NCBI GenBank assembly: GCA_963720805.1
Contig: CAVRGT010000005.1
Location: forward strand, 170,633 to 234,632
Source: VRUE01 sp963720805
Lineage (GTDB): Bacteria > Actinomycetota > Thermoleophilia > Solirubrobacterales > 70-9
Direction: 5' to 3'
DNA length: 64,000 nt
This document shows, in pieces, positions 50,042 through 59,708 of the stretch. Position 1 is the stretch's first letter. Every line of letters starts with the position of its first letter. Made by a program: the position numbers and the translations under genes. Below the pieces are notes generated by a model, which was given only the letters and a program-made list of their open reading frames with translations, did no database searches and was not told where the DNA came from.

Positions 50042-50413
50042 ATGACCGAGCTCTCCGATCACTACATGCGCGTGCGGGACTACGCCCGCAAGTTCTCCCT
50101 CGATGAGTCGACCGTCTACAAGATGATCGAGCGGGGGGAGATCAAGGCCATCCGCATCGGCAGGAAGACGCTGCGCATTCCCTCCAGCGAGCTTGAGCGT
50201 TACCTGGATCGCGAGCCCGCCACGGACACCGAGCCCGCCCCGCTGGAGGAGAGGGTCGAGTCCTTTCGCAAGGCAAACAGCCGGGATCCCGACTCCTTCG
50301 TCGACGCCTGGCGCAGCGGCGAGATCGAGGACACGCCCGAGAACGCCGAGATCGCACTTGAGGCGCTCGCGCTGCGCACGGCCCTAGCGCGCCAGCACGC
50401 CACCGCTGCGTAG
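50042..50413 (+). CDS. excisionase/MerR-like helix-turn-helix protein
   Basis: A 123-residue protein. The N-terminal HTH_17 (excisionase-type winged helix) reads MRVRDYARKFSLDESTVYKMIERGEIKAIRIGRKTLRIPSSELERYL in three short segments of known pattern, followed by an acidic helical tail (ERVESFRKANSRDPDSFVDAWR). Such proteins act as recombination directionality factors or as regulators. No integrase is in the window. It is upstream of the S16-propeller cluster and may regulate it. Confidence 0.82.
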   Translation: MTELSDHYMRVRDYARKFSLDESTVYKMIERGEIKAIRIGRKTLRIPSSELERYLDREPATDTEPAPLEERVESFRKANSRDPDSFVDAWRSGEIEDTPENAEIALEALALRTALARQHATAA

Positions 50414-50557
50414 ACGAGCTCTTTCTTAACGAGCTCGGCAGCCGTTGACCACCAGAGCAAGCGACTCATGACTCGACATTTGCCATGGGCTGGTGGGTAA
50501 TTACGAACCCAGGCGTAGGGGTGGCATCGGCGGCAAGTAGGTTGAATACCGGGTCTG

Positions 50558-50776
50558 ATGCTGCTGATCGCGCTCACCAAGTTCGGCGAGTCTCTGGCCC
50601 AAACGGGTGCGATCGCCGGTGGCGCGACGGCTTGGGGCGCCTCGCTTGGGCTGATCGCCGGTGCGATCGCCGTGGATGTCGGGTTCGGAGTCGACCGGTG
50701 GGCACTCGCCACCAAGGGCGGCACGCTGGGTGCTCTGTTCGGGGTGTCGTTCGGCGTCTGGGAATTGATCGCATGA
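50558..50776 (+). CDS. small membrane protein of the S16-propeller cluster
   Basis: A 72-residue protein with two hydrophobic segments: GAIAGGATAWGASLGLIAGAIAVDVGFG and GGTLGALFGVSFGVWELIA, written here as the two helices. Its stop overlaps the next start (ATGA), tying it to the downstream genes. No family is recognised. Confidence 0.7.
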   Translation: MLLIALTKFGESLAQTGAIAGGATAWGASLGLIAGAIAVDVGFGVDRWALATKGGTLGALFGVSFGVWELIA

Positions 50777-51527
50777 GCCACCGGAACCAGAATGCACGGC
50801 TAGGTCCGTTTTCGTACACGATGGCCGTCGCGCTCGGCCTCTTTTCCGCTGCCCTTCTCGACGTTCTCGATATCGGTGGGGTGATGAAGTACCTGATCGC
50901 CTTCATGCTGTTGACACTCACCGTCGGCGCCCTGCTCGCCCGATCGGAATCTCCAGTCCACCTATTCGCGGTTTTTCGCTTCGAATCACTCGGGAGGGAG
51001 CTGAAAAATGCTGAAGCGCGCAGTGCCGAGGGGGAGATCCAGGCCGGCGGCGGACGATTCCCGCTGACGCGAAAGGTCCTCGGTCTCGACCTCGCCGAAG
51101 CGCGCTCGGAGGAGAGTGCCATCCGGCGCCCCCGGCTCTGGATTCCATCGGCCGTCGCGCCGCGCCGGGTTTCCCTCCGCGCGTCTGGCTCCAGCCTGGT
51201 CGTCGGTGCCGAGTCGGACGAGCGAGCTGCGAGAGTCGCCCGTGTCGACTTTCCGCAGTACCGACCGATCTACGTGCTGCTGCGTGATCGCGAGGGGGGG
51301 AGGGGGGCGAGGCGATGGTGCCGAACCTCGCCCGCGACTTCGTCGACCAGGCGATCGCGGTCGAGTGGTTGGCAGGTGTCGCCGAGCTACGTGGTCTCGA
51401 CGCCGAGGCGATCGCGGCGAGTGTCGCTTACGCGAACCACGCCGGCAAGCGCGCCTGGCTTCTCGCGGCCGAGGAGCTTCCTGTCGACGACCCTGTCCGG
51501 GTCGCAATCGCTGCCGCCGCGGAGTAG
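50773..51527 (+). CDS. membrane-anchored protein upstream of the S16 protease (one frame break)
   Basis: About 251 residues when rejoined. Two N-terminal TM helices (MAVALGLFSAALLDVLDIGG and YLIAFMLLTLTVGALLA) precede a soluble region (GEIQAGGGRFPLTRKVLGLD) and, after a -1 break in a G-run near 51300, MVPNLARDFVDQAIAVEWLAGVAELRGLDAEAIAAS and a helical end stopping two bases before the protease gene. The C-terminal helical part could also be a separate 70-codon gene from ATG 51315. Position and coupling suggest a partner of the protease. Confidence 0.65.
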
Positions 51528-51529
51528 CG

Positions 51530-54500
51530 ATGTACAGCGAGAGCAGCGGCGACGCCGCGGAGTTTCTCGAAGGCTGTCGGACCGCACTCGGCGATGAGCG
51601 CCTCGACGAGCTGGCCGAGCACGCGAGCGGACACTCGCCACAGTTCAGAGAGATAGACGACAACTTCGGCAGCGGTCGCCGAGCGCGGGCGATTGCGCAC
51701 CTGGCGCTGTCGCTGGCGACGGACCTCGACAACTCCGAGCGAGCCCGCCATCTGCAGGAGGCAATCGAGCTTTGGACGCCGGAGGGGGACGCTCTGCCCG
51801 CGGAGGTTCCGGTGACCCTCGCGTCTGGTGCGGCCGCCACCACGCTTGCCCAGATCTGTCTGGGAGAGCACCGGCTGCGACTCGAGGGACTGCACGATGT
51901 GGCCCTCGAGCTGTGCGGTGAATCGCCGAATGGTTTGCGGCGAGCGACGACGACGGTACCTGTCGTCGTCAACGGTGCCGGTCTGCTGCTGCTGATCGAA
52001 GCGAGGCTGGTGAGTGGGGGGTTGCCGGGTGTCTTCGAGGGCTCGCAGGCGGCGCTGGCGGACCGCGACGAGAAATGGCGGCAGATGGAGCGCACCGTCG
52101 ACGAGCTGATCCTCCGTCAGGATGGTCCGTACGCGATCCGCTACCTGCTGCGGAACAACGCCGATTCCAAGCTGCGGCTGGGTCCGGTTCACGGCGAAAG
52201 TGCTGGCATGGCCCTGGCCGTTGCCTCGCGCCAGGCGGCGAAGCGAAGATCGCTGCCGCTCGATGGCCACACGGCGATCGCGGCCGCTATCGCAGATGAC
52301 GGGCGGGCGCAGCGCGTCGAGGGCATCGCAGAGAAGCTGGCGGAAAAGGCACCGAAGACGGGCGAACCGGAGGTGCATCACCTCCAAGGGCGGGTCGTGC
52401 GTCTGCTGGTGGAGAAGAAGCAGGCGAAGGGGCTTGTTCCAGACGGCATCGCGCAGGATCGGACCGTCAACCGCGAAGCGGTGGTCGCAGCGGGGATCGA
52501 CATCGTTCCGATCACGAATCTGGACGAGGCGATGCGCAGGGCTCGCCTGCGGCTGCGTCGCCCGGCCCTCATCGCCATCGCTGTGACGCTCGTCGTGGTG
52601 TCGGCCATCGCCTTCGCCCTGACCCGAGGCGGGACCGACCCTGGGGTTGAACGGCGCGTCGCCGAATCGCAGCTGCCCGACAAAGTCGCCGCCGCTGCCC
52701 ACCGCCTCGCCTCTAGCGAACCCGACCGCGTCGCCCTGCTGCGTGCCGAGGAGGCGACGGTACAGCCGTCTGCGGCTTCGCTCTCGGCGCTCTTCGACGC
52801 CGACCTCGGTGTCGGCAAGCGAATCACCAGCTTCCGGCCGCGGGAAGGGGTGGCGAGCGAGGTCGCGCTGGCCGACGGCCGGCGCCTAGTCGTCACCGGC
52901 GGGGCGAACGGCGAGCTGCGGGCTTGGGACAGCAGGACGCGCGAAGAAGAAGTCATCTCGCGCGATGCTCTCGAGGACGAAGCCCGGATGCTCGCAACGT
53001 CCGACGATGGGCGCCTAATTGCCGTCGCCGGGACTGGCTCAGTCCTTCTCGCCGAACGCTCCTCTTCCGGCCTCTTCGCTGAGCTCGAAGAAGAACTCTC
53101 GAGTGGGGCCAGCGCCGTCGCCTTCTCCGCAGACGGCAAGGCGCTCTACGTCGGCGCCGAAGATTCTCTCGGCGTCAGCCGGTTCAAAGCTGGGAGATGG
53201 TCGCCGATCGAATGGAGCTCGGTAGACGCTGGTGGCCACTACGTTCGCGACGTCTTTCCACTCGATGCCGATCACGTCGCCTTCTGCATCGAGACGACTG
53301 GCAACAACCAGGAGCTGTGGCGGCTTGACCTCCGCCGTCAGGCGCTGTCGGTCGTGCGTGACCCCGGTGGCGGCACGGTGCCGTGCCCGGCGGCGCAGCT
53401 GAGGCCGGGAGTGATCGCGACTACCCACGGGCCGGACTACCTGGAGGTCCGCATCGGCCGGCTCAAAGGCGCCCGCTGGCGCCAGGTCGGCTACCACCGC
53501 CTGCCGGAAGAACTGGACGTCTTGGGTGAAGTCCCCGGGGGCCGCCTCGTCTACACGGCGGGAGACTCGGGGATCACGACGCTCTCGGAAAGCGGCGAAG
53601 TGGTTGCGGAAGCGCCGTTGCATCCGTCCGATGTCGACATCTCCGTTGGGCGCGGGGGGCGATCCTTTGCTGTCGTCTCCGGCAATGGGATGGTCAGGGT
53701 GGAATCCCTCGAGGGCGAAGACCCGCTGACCCCCCGCCTGCGTCTCTCCAATACGAATTCGCTGGGCTGGGCTGTCAGCTGGTCCGCGAACGGCGAACGC
53801 GTGGCTGTCGGTTCCCAGGAGGGCGATGTCTCGGTCTTCGATCCGCGTGACCCTGGCGCCGGCGCCCTCGTCTGGAGGCACGTGTTCCCAGGCATGGTCA
53901 GGGCGGTTGAGCTGGACCCGCTCGGTCGCTGGGTCTGGGCGGCTGGCGACACCGGCCAAGTCGCCCGCATCGACGCACGGGATCCCACCGCAGACATCCA
54001 CTACTCAGTTGCCCTCGGCGGGGTGATCCGTGACCTTGAGCTGTCTCCCAACGGCAAGAACCTCGCGGTCGCCGGTGTCCCCGGCGTCGGCGTTGTGTTG
54101 ATGCGCCCAGACGTTGAAGCGTTCGAAAGCGGTGGGGAAGAAATCGACGCCATCGGGGTCGCCTGGCTCGACAACGACCGGCTTCTGGTCAGCAGTGGTG
54201 CCGATTCCGAAGGTGATCGTTCCAAAGCGATCCTGCGCGTCCTCAACACCCACCTCAAACAGGTCGGCGGGAGCACCCCCACCGGGGATCCGGGGATGAT
54301 CTCGGTGCGCGTCCACGGCAAGCGGGCGGCCGCGGTCGGGTTTAGCGGGCGACTCGAGATCTTCGACGTGGCCGGCGACACCCCCCGCCTCCTGCGCACG
54401 GTCTCGACCGAAAACGAACTGGCGACCGACGCCGCCTGGTCTCCGGACGGCGGTGTCCTGGCGGTGGTCGGAAACGGCGGCAAGGTCACGTTCCTCGAGA

Positions 54501-54748
54501 CCCGCACCTTTCAGGTGGTCGGCACGCGCTCACTCGGGGACGGCGGCGGCGCGGCGCTGGCCGCTCACGACGGAACTCTTGCCACCCTTGCGGTCGGGCA
54601 GGCGACGGTGAAATTGATCCCGTTCGGGGCTCCGGCCTGGAGCCAGGAGATCTGCGATCGCACCCACCAGTTCCTCAGTCCGGCCGATTGGATCGAGCTG
54701 GTCGGACCTTGGCCACCATACCAGCGCCCCTGCAGGCCGCCTGCCTAG
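51530..54748 (+). CDS. Lon(S16)-like protease - transmembrane helix - WD40-like beta-propeller protein
   Basis: A 1072-residue protein. Residues 1-200 are helical and unrecognised. Residues 205-330 resemble the Lon proteolytic domain: GPVHGESAGMALAVA with Ser224 in the GxSAG position, AAIADDGRAQRVEGIAEKLAEKA with Lys269, and GIDIVPITNLDEAM at its end. The 45-residue Ser-Lys spacing matches Lon (43 in E. coli). One TM helix (about 345-365, ALIAIAVTLVVVSAIAFAL) leads to a propeller with 7 or more WD/YVTN-like blades (LVVTGGANGELRAWDS, RVAVGSQEGDVSVFDP). No AAA domain is present. The domain order implies a cytoplasmic protease with an outside sensor. The S16 call is mine by motif. Confidence 0.78.
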   Translation: MYSESSGDAAEFLEGCRTALGDERLDELAEHASGHSPQFREIDDNFGSGRRARAIAHLALSLATDLDNSERARHLQEAIELWTPEGDALPAEVPVTLASGAAATTLAQICLGEHRLRLEGLHDVALELCGESPNGLRRATTTVPVVVNGAGLLLLIEARLVSGGLPGVFEGSQAALADRDEKWRQMERTVDELILRQDGPYAIRYLLRNNADSKLRLGPVHGESAGMALAVASRQAAKRRSLPLDGHTAIAAAIADDGRAQRVEGIAEKLAEKAPKTGEPEVHHLQGRVVRLLVEKKQAKGLVPDGIAQDRTVNREAVVAAGIDIVPITNLDEAMRRARLRLRRPALIAIAVTLVVVSAIAFALTRGGTDPGVERRVAESQLPDKVAAAAHRLASSEPDRVALLRAEEATVQPSAASLSALFDADLGVGKRITSFRPREGVASEVALADGRRLVVTGGANGELRAWDSRTREEEVISRDALEDEARMLATSDDGRLIAVAGTGSVLLAERSSSGLFAELEEELSSGASAVAFSADGKALYVGAEDSLGVSRFKAGRWSPIEWSSVDAGGHYVRDVFPLDADHVAFCIETTGNNQELWRLDLRRQALSVVRDPGGGTVPCPAAQLRPGVIATTHGPDYLEVRIGRLKGARWRQVGYHRLPEELDVLGEVPGGRLVYTAGDSGITTLSESGEVVAEAPLHPSDVDISVGRGGRSFAVVSGNGMVRVESLEGEDPLTPRLRLSNTNSLGWAVSWSANGERVAVGSQEGDVSVFDPRDPGAGALVWRHVFPGMVRAVELDPLGRWVWAAGDTGQVARIDARDPTADIHYSVALGGVIRDLELSPNGKNLAVAGVPGVGVVLMRPDVEAFESGGEEIDAIGVAWLDNDRLLVSSGADSEGDRSKAILRVLNTHLKQVGGSTPTGDPGMISVRVHGKRAAAVGFSGRLEIFDVAGDTPRLLRTVSTENELATDAAWSPDGGVLAVVGNGGKVTFLETRTFQVVGTRSLGDGGGAALAAHDGTLATLAVGQATVKLIPFGAPAWSQEICDRTHQFLSPADWIELVGPWPPYQRPCRPPA

Positions 54749-56454
54749 CAGGGTGAGGTCGGCTCTGCCCGGAGTTCGAGGCGGCGGAGCGTGCCGGCGC
54801 CATCGGCATGGGCGAGCAGCGATCCCCCATCGAGTTTGTAGGAGTAGTCGACCGCATCGGTCGGACTGAGACCGGTTTGGTCCGCGGGCCGGCCGAAGCG
54901 CTCGAGCATCAGGTCGACGGTGTCGCCTGCGCGCAAGGCATCGTCGATGCGGGGCCCCCGCGCCTTTACCGACCCGACCCCGGGCTGCAGGTCCGAGAGC
55001 GGGTCCGGTTCTTCGTCTGCGTCTTCATATTCGTCGACCTTGGGCGGGCCGTCTAGGGTGGTGACGCGGATCGCGGCAAGACGGTCGTCCCTGACCTCCC
55101 CCTCAAAGCCAAGCTTCCGGTTTGTGAGGAAGTCGGTCGGGGTGACGGTGCCGCAACCTGTCGAGTCGAGCTGGAAGGTGAGCGGAGTCGAGGTGTCGTT
55201 CTGCAGCTCAGTCGGAGTCATCCCCATCCGGAGTGGGCCGAAGCCTCCCATGGCGAGTCGCATCGCCGTGCTCAGGGCCGGGCCTTCGCCGCCGTAATCG
55301 GGGGCAGCGTGCGAGTGGGCTGGCGAGAAGCGCACCTGGACGGTGTTCCTGGGCAGGGTCACAACCCGGTCGCTGGCGGGATCTTCGAGGGTTGCTTCGC
55401 TGGTCGCGACGCGCATGTAGATGCTCTGCGGACACCCTTCGTCGTCATTGCAGATCCTGCCCCGCACCCGGGCGATGCGACCATCGGCGGCGAGGTCGAG
55501 GTCGAGCAGGCCCCGTTCCCGGGCGACCCAATCGCCATCTTTCAGTTCGAGCCATAAATAGGAGGGGTCGTCGTCGCATTCGAGGTTTTCGGCCGATCCG
55601 ATCCAGTCGCCGGTCCTCAGGGCGAGGAGGGAGATCCCCCTTGCCGTGATCAGGCGGCGGACGCCCCATCGGCGTTCGTCTGCCTGTCGGGGCAGGTCGG
55701 GCACCTCGGTGCCGATCGATCCGATCTCGTCCCCCTCCAGGCAGGCGCTCCCCGAGCGGCGCTCGATCCAGGCCGCACCTCCACCTTCGAGCGGCATCGG
55801 CTCTGCCGGGAAGCCGGTCCCCTTCGCGACCTGGCTGAATTGTGCCGTCTGCGGGTCGTAGAGGAATGCCCGCACCGGCCCGCCTCTTCCGGAGAACACG
55901 GTGTATTCGCCCAGGACCAACCAGCGTTCCCCGAAGGGCATGACCGCGTCAACCCCGGTGGTCGAGGCGTATCCGGGTCGCTGGAGGTGGTGCAGGTGGA
56001 ACGGAAAGATCAGGCGTTTTCCGTCGGGGAGGTATTCGGTGAAGCGACCTTGGTAGCTGGCGACGACGACGCCCTCCAAGCCTGGGTCTGGGGATCCAGT
56101 GACGCTGTGCCAGGCTCGGCGCGCACCGGTCTCGACATCGACCATTTCGAGCGTGAGCCCCACTTCTTCTTCGCCACCGGAAACGGTCCAGGCGAGCTGG
56201 CGGCCATCGCCCGACCAATCGAGTTCGATCGGGACATCACCCGGCGCCAGTTTGGCGACATATCTGATCCGACTGCCTTCGACGACGCCGATGCGCCTGC
56301 CGGCAACGAAGGCGAGGAGTTGGTGGGCCTGGGACTCGACCGTCTTGACGCGGGACGGAGGTAGCCCGGCATCGCCGCCTCCGCTGGAGGCACCGCACCC
56401 AACGATCAGTGCCGGTATGAGCAACAGGCCAGTTAGGGCTGTTAGCCGCTGCAT
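54745..56454 (-). CDS. propeller-type lipoprotein, paralogue 1
   Basis: About 569 residues. The signal ends in lipobox LIVGC. The N-terminal region has propeller-like blades (IELDWSGDGRQLAWTVSG, LEMVDVETGARRAWHS). The C-terminal domain holds GGFGPLRMGMTPTELQ and a STGCGTV Cys phrase, a motif seen in many actinobacterial lipoproteins of unknown role. Start ATG 56454 (GTG 56463 also possible). Its stop overlaps the convergent S16-propeller stop by four bases, and its start overlaps paralogue 2. Confidence 0.78.
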   Translation of the reverse strand: MQRLTALTGLLLIPALIVGCGASSGGGDAGLPPSRVKTVESQAHQLLAFVAGRRIGVVEGSRIRYVAKLAPGDVPIELDWSGDGRQLAWTVSGGEEEVGLTLEMVDVETGARRAWHSVTGSPDPGLEGVVVASYQGRFTEYLPDGKRLIFPFHLHHLQRPGYASTTGVDAVMPFGERWLVLGEYTVFSGRGGPVRAFLYDPQTAQFSQVAKGTGFPAEPMPLEGGGAAWIERRSGSACLEGDEIGSIGTEVPDLPRQADERRWGVRRLITARGISLLALRTGDWIGSAENLECDDDPSYLWLELKDGDWVARERGLLDLDLAADGRIARVRGRICNDDEGCPQSIYMRVATSEATLEDPASDRVVTLPRNTVQVRFSPAHSHAAPDYGGEGPALSTAMRLAMGGFGPLRMGMTPTELQNDTSTPLTFQLDSTGCGTVTPTDFLTNRKLGFEGEVRDDRLAAIRVTTLDGPPKVDEYEDADEEPDPLSDLQPGVGSVKARGPRIDDALRAGDTVDLMLERFGRPADQTGLSPTDAVDYSYKLDGGSLLAHADGAGTLRRLELRAEPTSPC

Positions 56455-58196
56455 GGCCCCCACTCGCCCTTGCTGAGTTCGACGCGGCGAACGGTTGCGC
56501 CGCCGTCGACGATCACAGCCAATCTGGCGCCATCCGCGTCGAAGACGTATTCGGTTGTCTCGGTCTCGGCTTTGGCATTGGTCTCGCTTGGCGTGCCGTA
56601 GGCACGGAGGAGGCGGTCGGCGTCGTCGCCAGCGCGCACCCCACGGTCCGTGCGGGGGCCGCGGGGTTTGATCGCGCTGACGTCCGGCTGGACTTCGGAG
56701 AGTGGAGCGTGCGTTTCATCGACGGGACTGTCGAGGGTGCTGGCGGTGATCGCGACGAGCCGCCCACCGGCCAGCCGGCCCTGGACGCCGAGCTCACGGT
56801 TGGCGGTTGCATCGGCTAGTTCGACCGTCCCGCAGCCGCTGTGGTCAACTTCGAAGCGCAGAGCGGACGCAGTCCCCGCTTGTATCTCGGAGGGGGTTGA
56901 GCCGAAGCGAAGCGAGCCGAGGCCGTCGGAGTCGAGCGTCAGCTTGTCATCGATCGCCGGGCCGCGGCCGACCGTGCGCTTGACGGAGATCGGGGTGGCC
57001 GGCGAGAACTTCACTTTCCGGGTCCATGCCGGCAGTGGCAGGTGCGAGCCATCCGGGAAGTCGAGGAGGGCGGCGCCATAGCGCAGGATCTCGTACTCCC
57101 TCTCGCTCGCGCCTTCGCAGCCGGCCGGGAGGTTGTATGAGCCGGGACCGTAGGGGTGGCAGACACCGCCGTCGACTCGAGCGATCCGACCATCGTCGGC
57201 AACGTCGAGTTCGACCAGGCCTCCGCCTCGATCCACCCAGGCGCCTCCGCGCAGGGACAGCCAATGGTATGAGTCCTCACCCCGTTCGCAGTCTTCTTCG
57301 TAGCCAGACCGATCCTCGTGTGGGGGCCCGGTCCCGCGCGCCAGGGCCTCGATCTCGCCGTTATCGACGATCACCTTGTTGATTCTCCAGCTACGGTGGT
57401 CGGGCCGGGAGGGGAGGGGTGGCGGCCGGACGCGGTACCCGGCGAGGCGGTCTGAGTTTCGGCAAGTGTCCACGATTTCGGGGTGGATCCAGACGACTCG
57501 ATCGTCATCGAGGCGGGTCGGTTGAGACCAGTTAGCCCGGACGCTAAGGAGCGGGACCAAGGTCGGGTGCTCGGGGTCGAAGCGGAAGATCCGGTAGGAC
57601 TCGGCGGGCATCGCAAGCCGTGCGCTGTTCTCCGCCGCGATCAGCCAGGCACCTTCGAGGGGAACTGCGCCGAGTACCTGGGTTGAGGTGGGTTCGGTCC
57701 GTTCGGGATTGGGGGGAGGGGGGATCCTGACCGCGATCTCTTCTCTCCCGCCGTCCGGCAGGTACTGCGTGAGCGTCCCTTCGTAGCCGCCGACAACGAC
57801 TCCGGTCGTACCCGGGGAAATGGGGCCGTAGACGTCTTGCCAGCGGTGGCGCTCACCAGTTTCGACGTCAAGCATGGTGAGGTAGGAGGCGACACCGTTT
57901 GGACCGTCCTCGTAGTCGCGCCAGGCGAGCTGGCGGCCGTTGCCCGACCAGGCGAATTCTTCGATCACCGAATCGGAGGGCACGGTGGCGATCGTTCGGA
58001 TTTGCCTTCCTTCGACGACGCTCAGATGGTTGTCGCCGACGACGGCCAAGCGCTGTGGCTCCAGCGGGTTGATCGTGTCGGTCGACGCCTGTAGGACAGC
58101 ATCGGCCTGCGACCCGCAACCGACCATCGACAGTGCTGCCGTTCCCGCGATCAGACAGGCCAGGATTAAGTGTTGAACGCCCCTGCACGGATTCAA
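56442..58196 (-). CDS. propeller-type lipoprotein, paralogue 2
   Basis: A 584-residue paralogue of the next gene. TTG start, signal ending LSMVGC, blades EEFAWSGNGRQLAWRDY and LTMLDVETGERHRWQD, and the C-terminal phrase DGLGSLRFGSTPSEIQ with SGCGTV. Several Cys in the middle suggest disulfides. The tandem pair, overlapping by 13 bases, is probably a recent duplication kept as a two-component surface complex (inference). Confidence 0.78.
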   Translation of the reverse strand: MNPCRGVQHLILACLIAGTAALSMVGCGSQADAVLQASTDTINPLEPQRLAVVGDNHLSVVEGRQIRTIATVPSDSVIEEFAWSGNGRQLAWRDYEDGPNGVASYLTMLDVETGERHRWQDVYGPISPGTTGVVVGGYEGTLTQYLPDGGREEIAVRIPPPPNPERTEPTSTQVLGAVPLEGAWLIAAENSARLAMPAESYRIFRFDPEHPTLVPLLSVRANWSQPTRLDDDRVVWIHPEIVDTCRNSDRLAGYRVRPPPLPSRPDHRSWRINKVIVDNGEIEALARGTGPPHEDRSGYEEDCERGEDSYHWLSLRGGAWVDRGGGLVELDVADDGRIARVDGGVCHPYGPGSYNLPAGCEGASEREYEILRYGAALLDFPDGSHLPLPAWTRKVKFSPATPISVKRTVGRGPAIDDKLTLDSDGLGSLRFGSTPSEIQAGTASALRFEVDHSGCGTVELADATANRELGVQGRLAGGRLVAITASTLDSPVDETHAPLSEVQPDVSAIKPRGPRTDRGVRAGDDADRLLRAYGTPSETNAKAETETTEYVFDADGARLAVIVDGGATVRRVELSKGEWGPCSG

Positions 58197-58452
58197 GAGC
58201 CGGGATCATTTCAACTAAACAACTGCCTCCGAGCTACATCCGGGTTTTCAAGTCGGCACCAGCAGTACAAGCGGAGTGGAGCATGGCCCGTCGCAGCAGC
58301 CGTTCCGTGAACGGCGATACCGCTGATCCTGCGCTCCATAAGACGGGGTTATTGGGCGTTGGCGTGGCCCGTAGAGGCTTTGGTCCGATTCGACCCAAGT
58401 CCAGCGGTCGGCGCGCCCGTCCCGCCGAATCGCACGTTCCTACACTCAGAAC
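58197..58452. other. intergenic region between lipoprotein pair and HEPN-like gene
   Basis: A 256-base divergent region. No small gene, clear operator or terminator was found; promoters for both directions should lie here. Confidence 0.5.
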
Positions 58453-59676
58453 ATGAGCGAGGACTCCGTCTCTCCCCTCACCGAGTTGCAGACGCCCGAC
58501 GAGATGGCGCTCGTCTTCAACCCGATCGGGTTCGGGGGTCGAATGGAGCCCGAGGACGCCGCGCGCTTCCAGAAGGAGGCGATCGCCGCTGCGACACCTG
58601 TTCCCACCGACATCAAGGAGAACTTCGAGCGCGCCCGTCGCCTGCATCTCTATGGGGTGCTCGAGTACGAGTTCTTCACCGCGGCGCCGGAGTACGCGCT
58701 GTTGGTCTTGGAGGCGGCACTTCGAGTGCGCTTCATCTCCTACTACGACCACCAGATCCCGGTATTCCGCGGCGAGGAGGTTGCCACCCTGCCGGCAGCG
58801 GACTTCGACGCTGTCCGCGAGGCGAGGAAGACGAAGCTACGGCGAGTCGACGGCTCGAAGGCCGAACTGCCGACCTACCTGAAGGCGCTCCTCGCATGGG
58901 CACGGTATGAGCGCCTTCTCCCTGGTAGTCGCTCGCGAATCGTCGATCGGGCCTTGGTCGACCTGCGAAACCATTCCGCCCATCCGACCGGCCGGACAAT
59001 CGAAGCTCCTCCTGGTTCCTCTCGAACGTTGCACACCGTCGCCGAGTACATCAATCGCCTCTGGGGCGAGCAGACCCCAGGTGGCCGTCACTTCCCGGGG
59101 CCTGTCGTACGCCGCCCACGCGTGGTCGGACTCGCGCCCGACGGCTCCGCATCCCGCCAGTTCGCACCCGGGCAGATCCTCGAGGTCCCGACGAGCGAGC
59201 GCGAGTGGACCTTTGCCGTTTTCCTCGCCGCCGAGGAGGAGGAGCTGACGCTGCCGTGCCAGGGGCTGCGCTTCGCTCACAAGAACGGCTTTCAGACGAC
59301 GATGTACCCCTGTGAACTTCTCTGGGAAGGTCGATGGCGGGACCTCGCAGGCAGGGTCGAAGCCGATGAGTTCTGCGACGCCTCCGATGCAGTCGAGCAC
59401 CTTGACCGCCTGTTCCTAATTCGGGTTGCCGCGGGCGAGGTCGACCTCGCCCGTAGTACCGACGATCTCCTTGCGTGTCCTAAACCTCCGAAGGGATGCT
59501 GGTATGCGGTGGTTGCCGACACGCCTCATGAAGCTCTCGCCCACGTGCGAAACCACGAGCCCGTCTCCGATTGGTCATCGCCGGGGCCCGCGGAGGACTG
59601 CGCAGATTGCTTCGTCGAAGTACGGGGTCGCTTCGCGACGACGACCGAGTTGCTTAGAAGTCTGGGCCGGACCTAA
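58453..59676 (+). CDS. HEPN-like protein of unknown function
   Basis: A 407-residue protein. The N-terminal 200 residues are helical and contain LRNHSAHPTG with R172-x4-H177, the RxxxxH motif of HEPN ribonucleases. The preceding helices (EYEFFTAAPEYALLVLEAALRVRF) fit an Apea-like HEPN. The C-terminal half is beta-rich (ASRQFAPGQILEVPTSEREW) with several Cys (CPKPPKGCW, CADCF). No signal peptide. HEPN proteins are often RNase effectors in defence or toxin systems; here that is inference from the motif and the accessory context. Confidence 0.65.
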   Translation: MSEDSVSPLTELQTPDEMALVFNPIGFGGRMEPEDAARFQKEAIAAATPVPTDIKENFERARRLHLYGVLEYEFFTAAPEYALLVLEAALRVRFISYYDHQIPVFRGEEVATLPAADFDAVREARKTKLRRVDGSKAELPTYLKALLAWARYERLLPGSRSRIVDRALVDLRNHSAHPTGRTIEAPPGSSRTLHTVAEYINRLWGEQTPGGRHFPGPVVRRPRVVGLAPDGSASRQFAPGQILEVPTSEREWTFAVFLAAEEEELTLPCQGLRFAHKNGFQTTMYPCELLWEGRWRDLAGRVEADEFCDASDAVEHLDRLFLIRVAAGEVDLARSTDDLLACPKPPKGCWYAVVADTPHEALAHVRNHEPVSDWSSPGPAEDCADCFVEVRGRFATTTELLRSLGRT

Positions 59677-59708
59677 GCTCGCCGAAACCTGCTTAGGAAA
59701 AGACCTCT

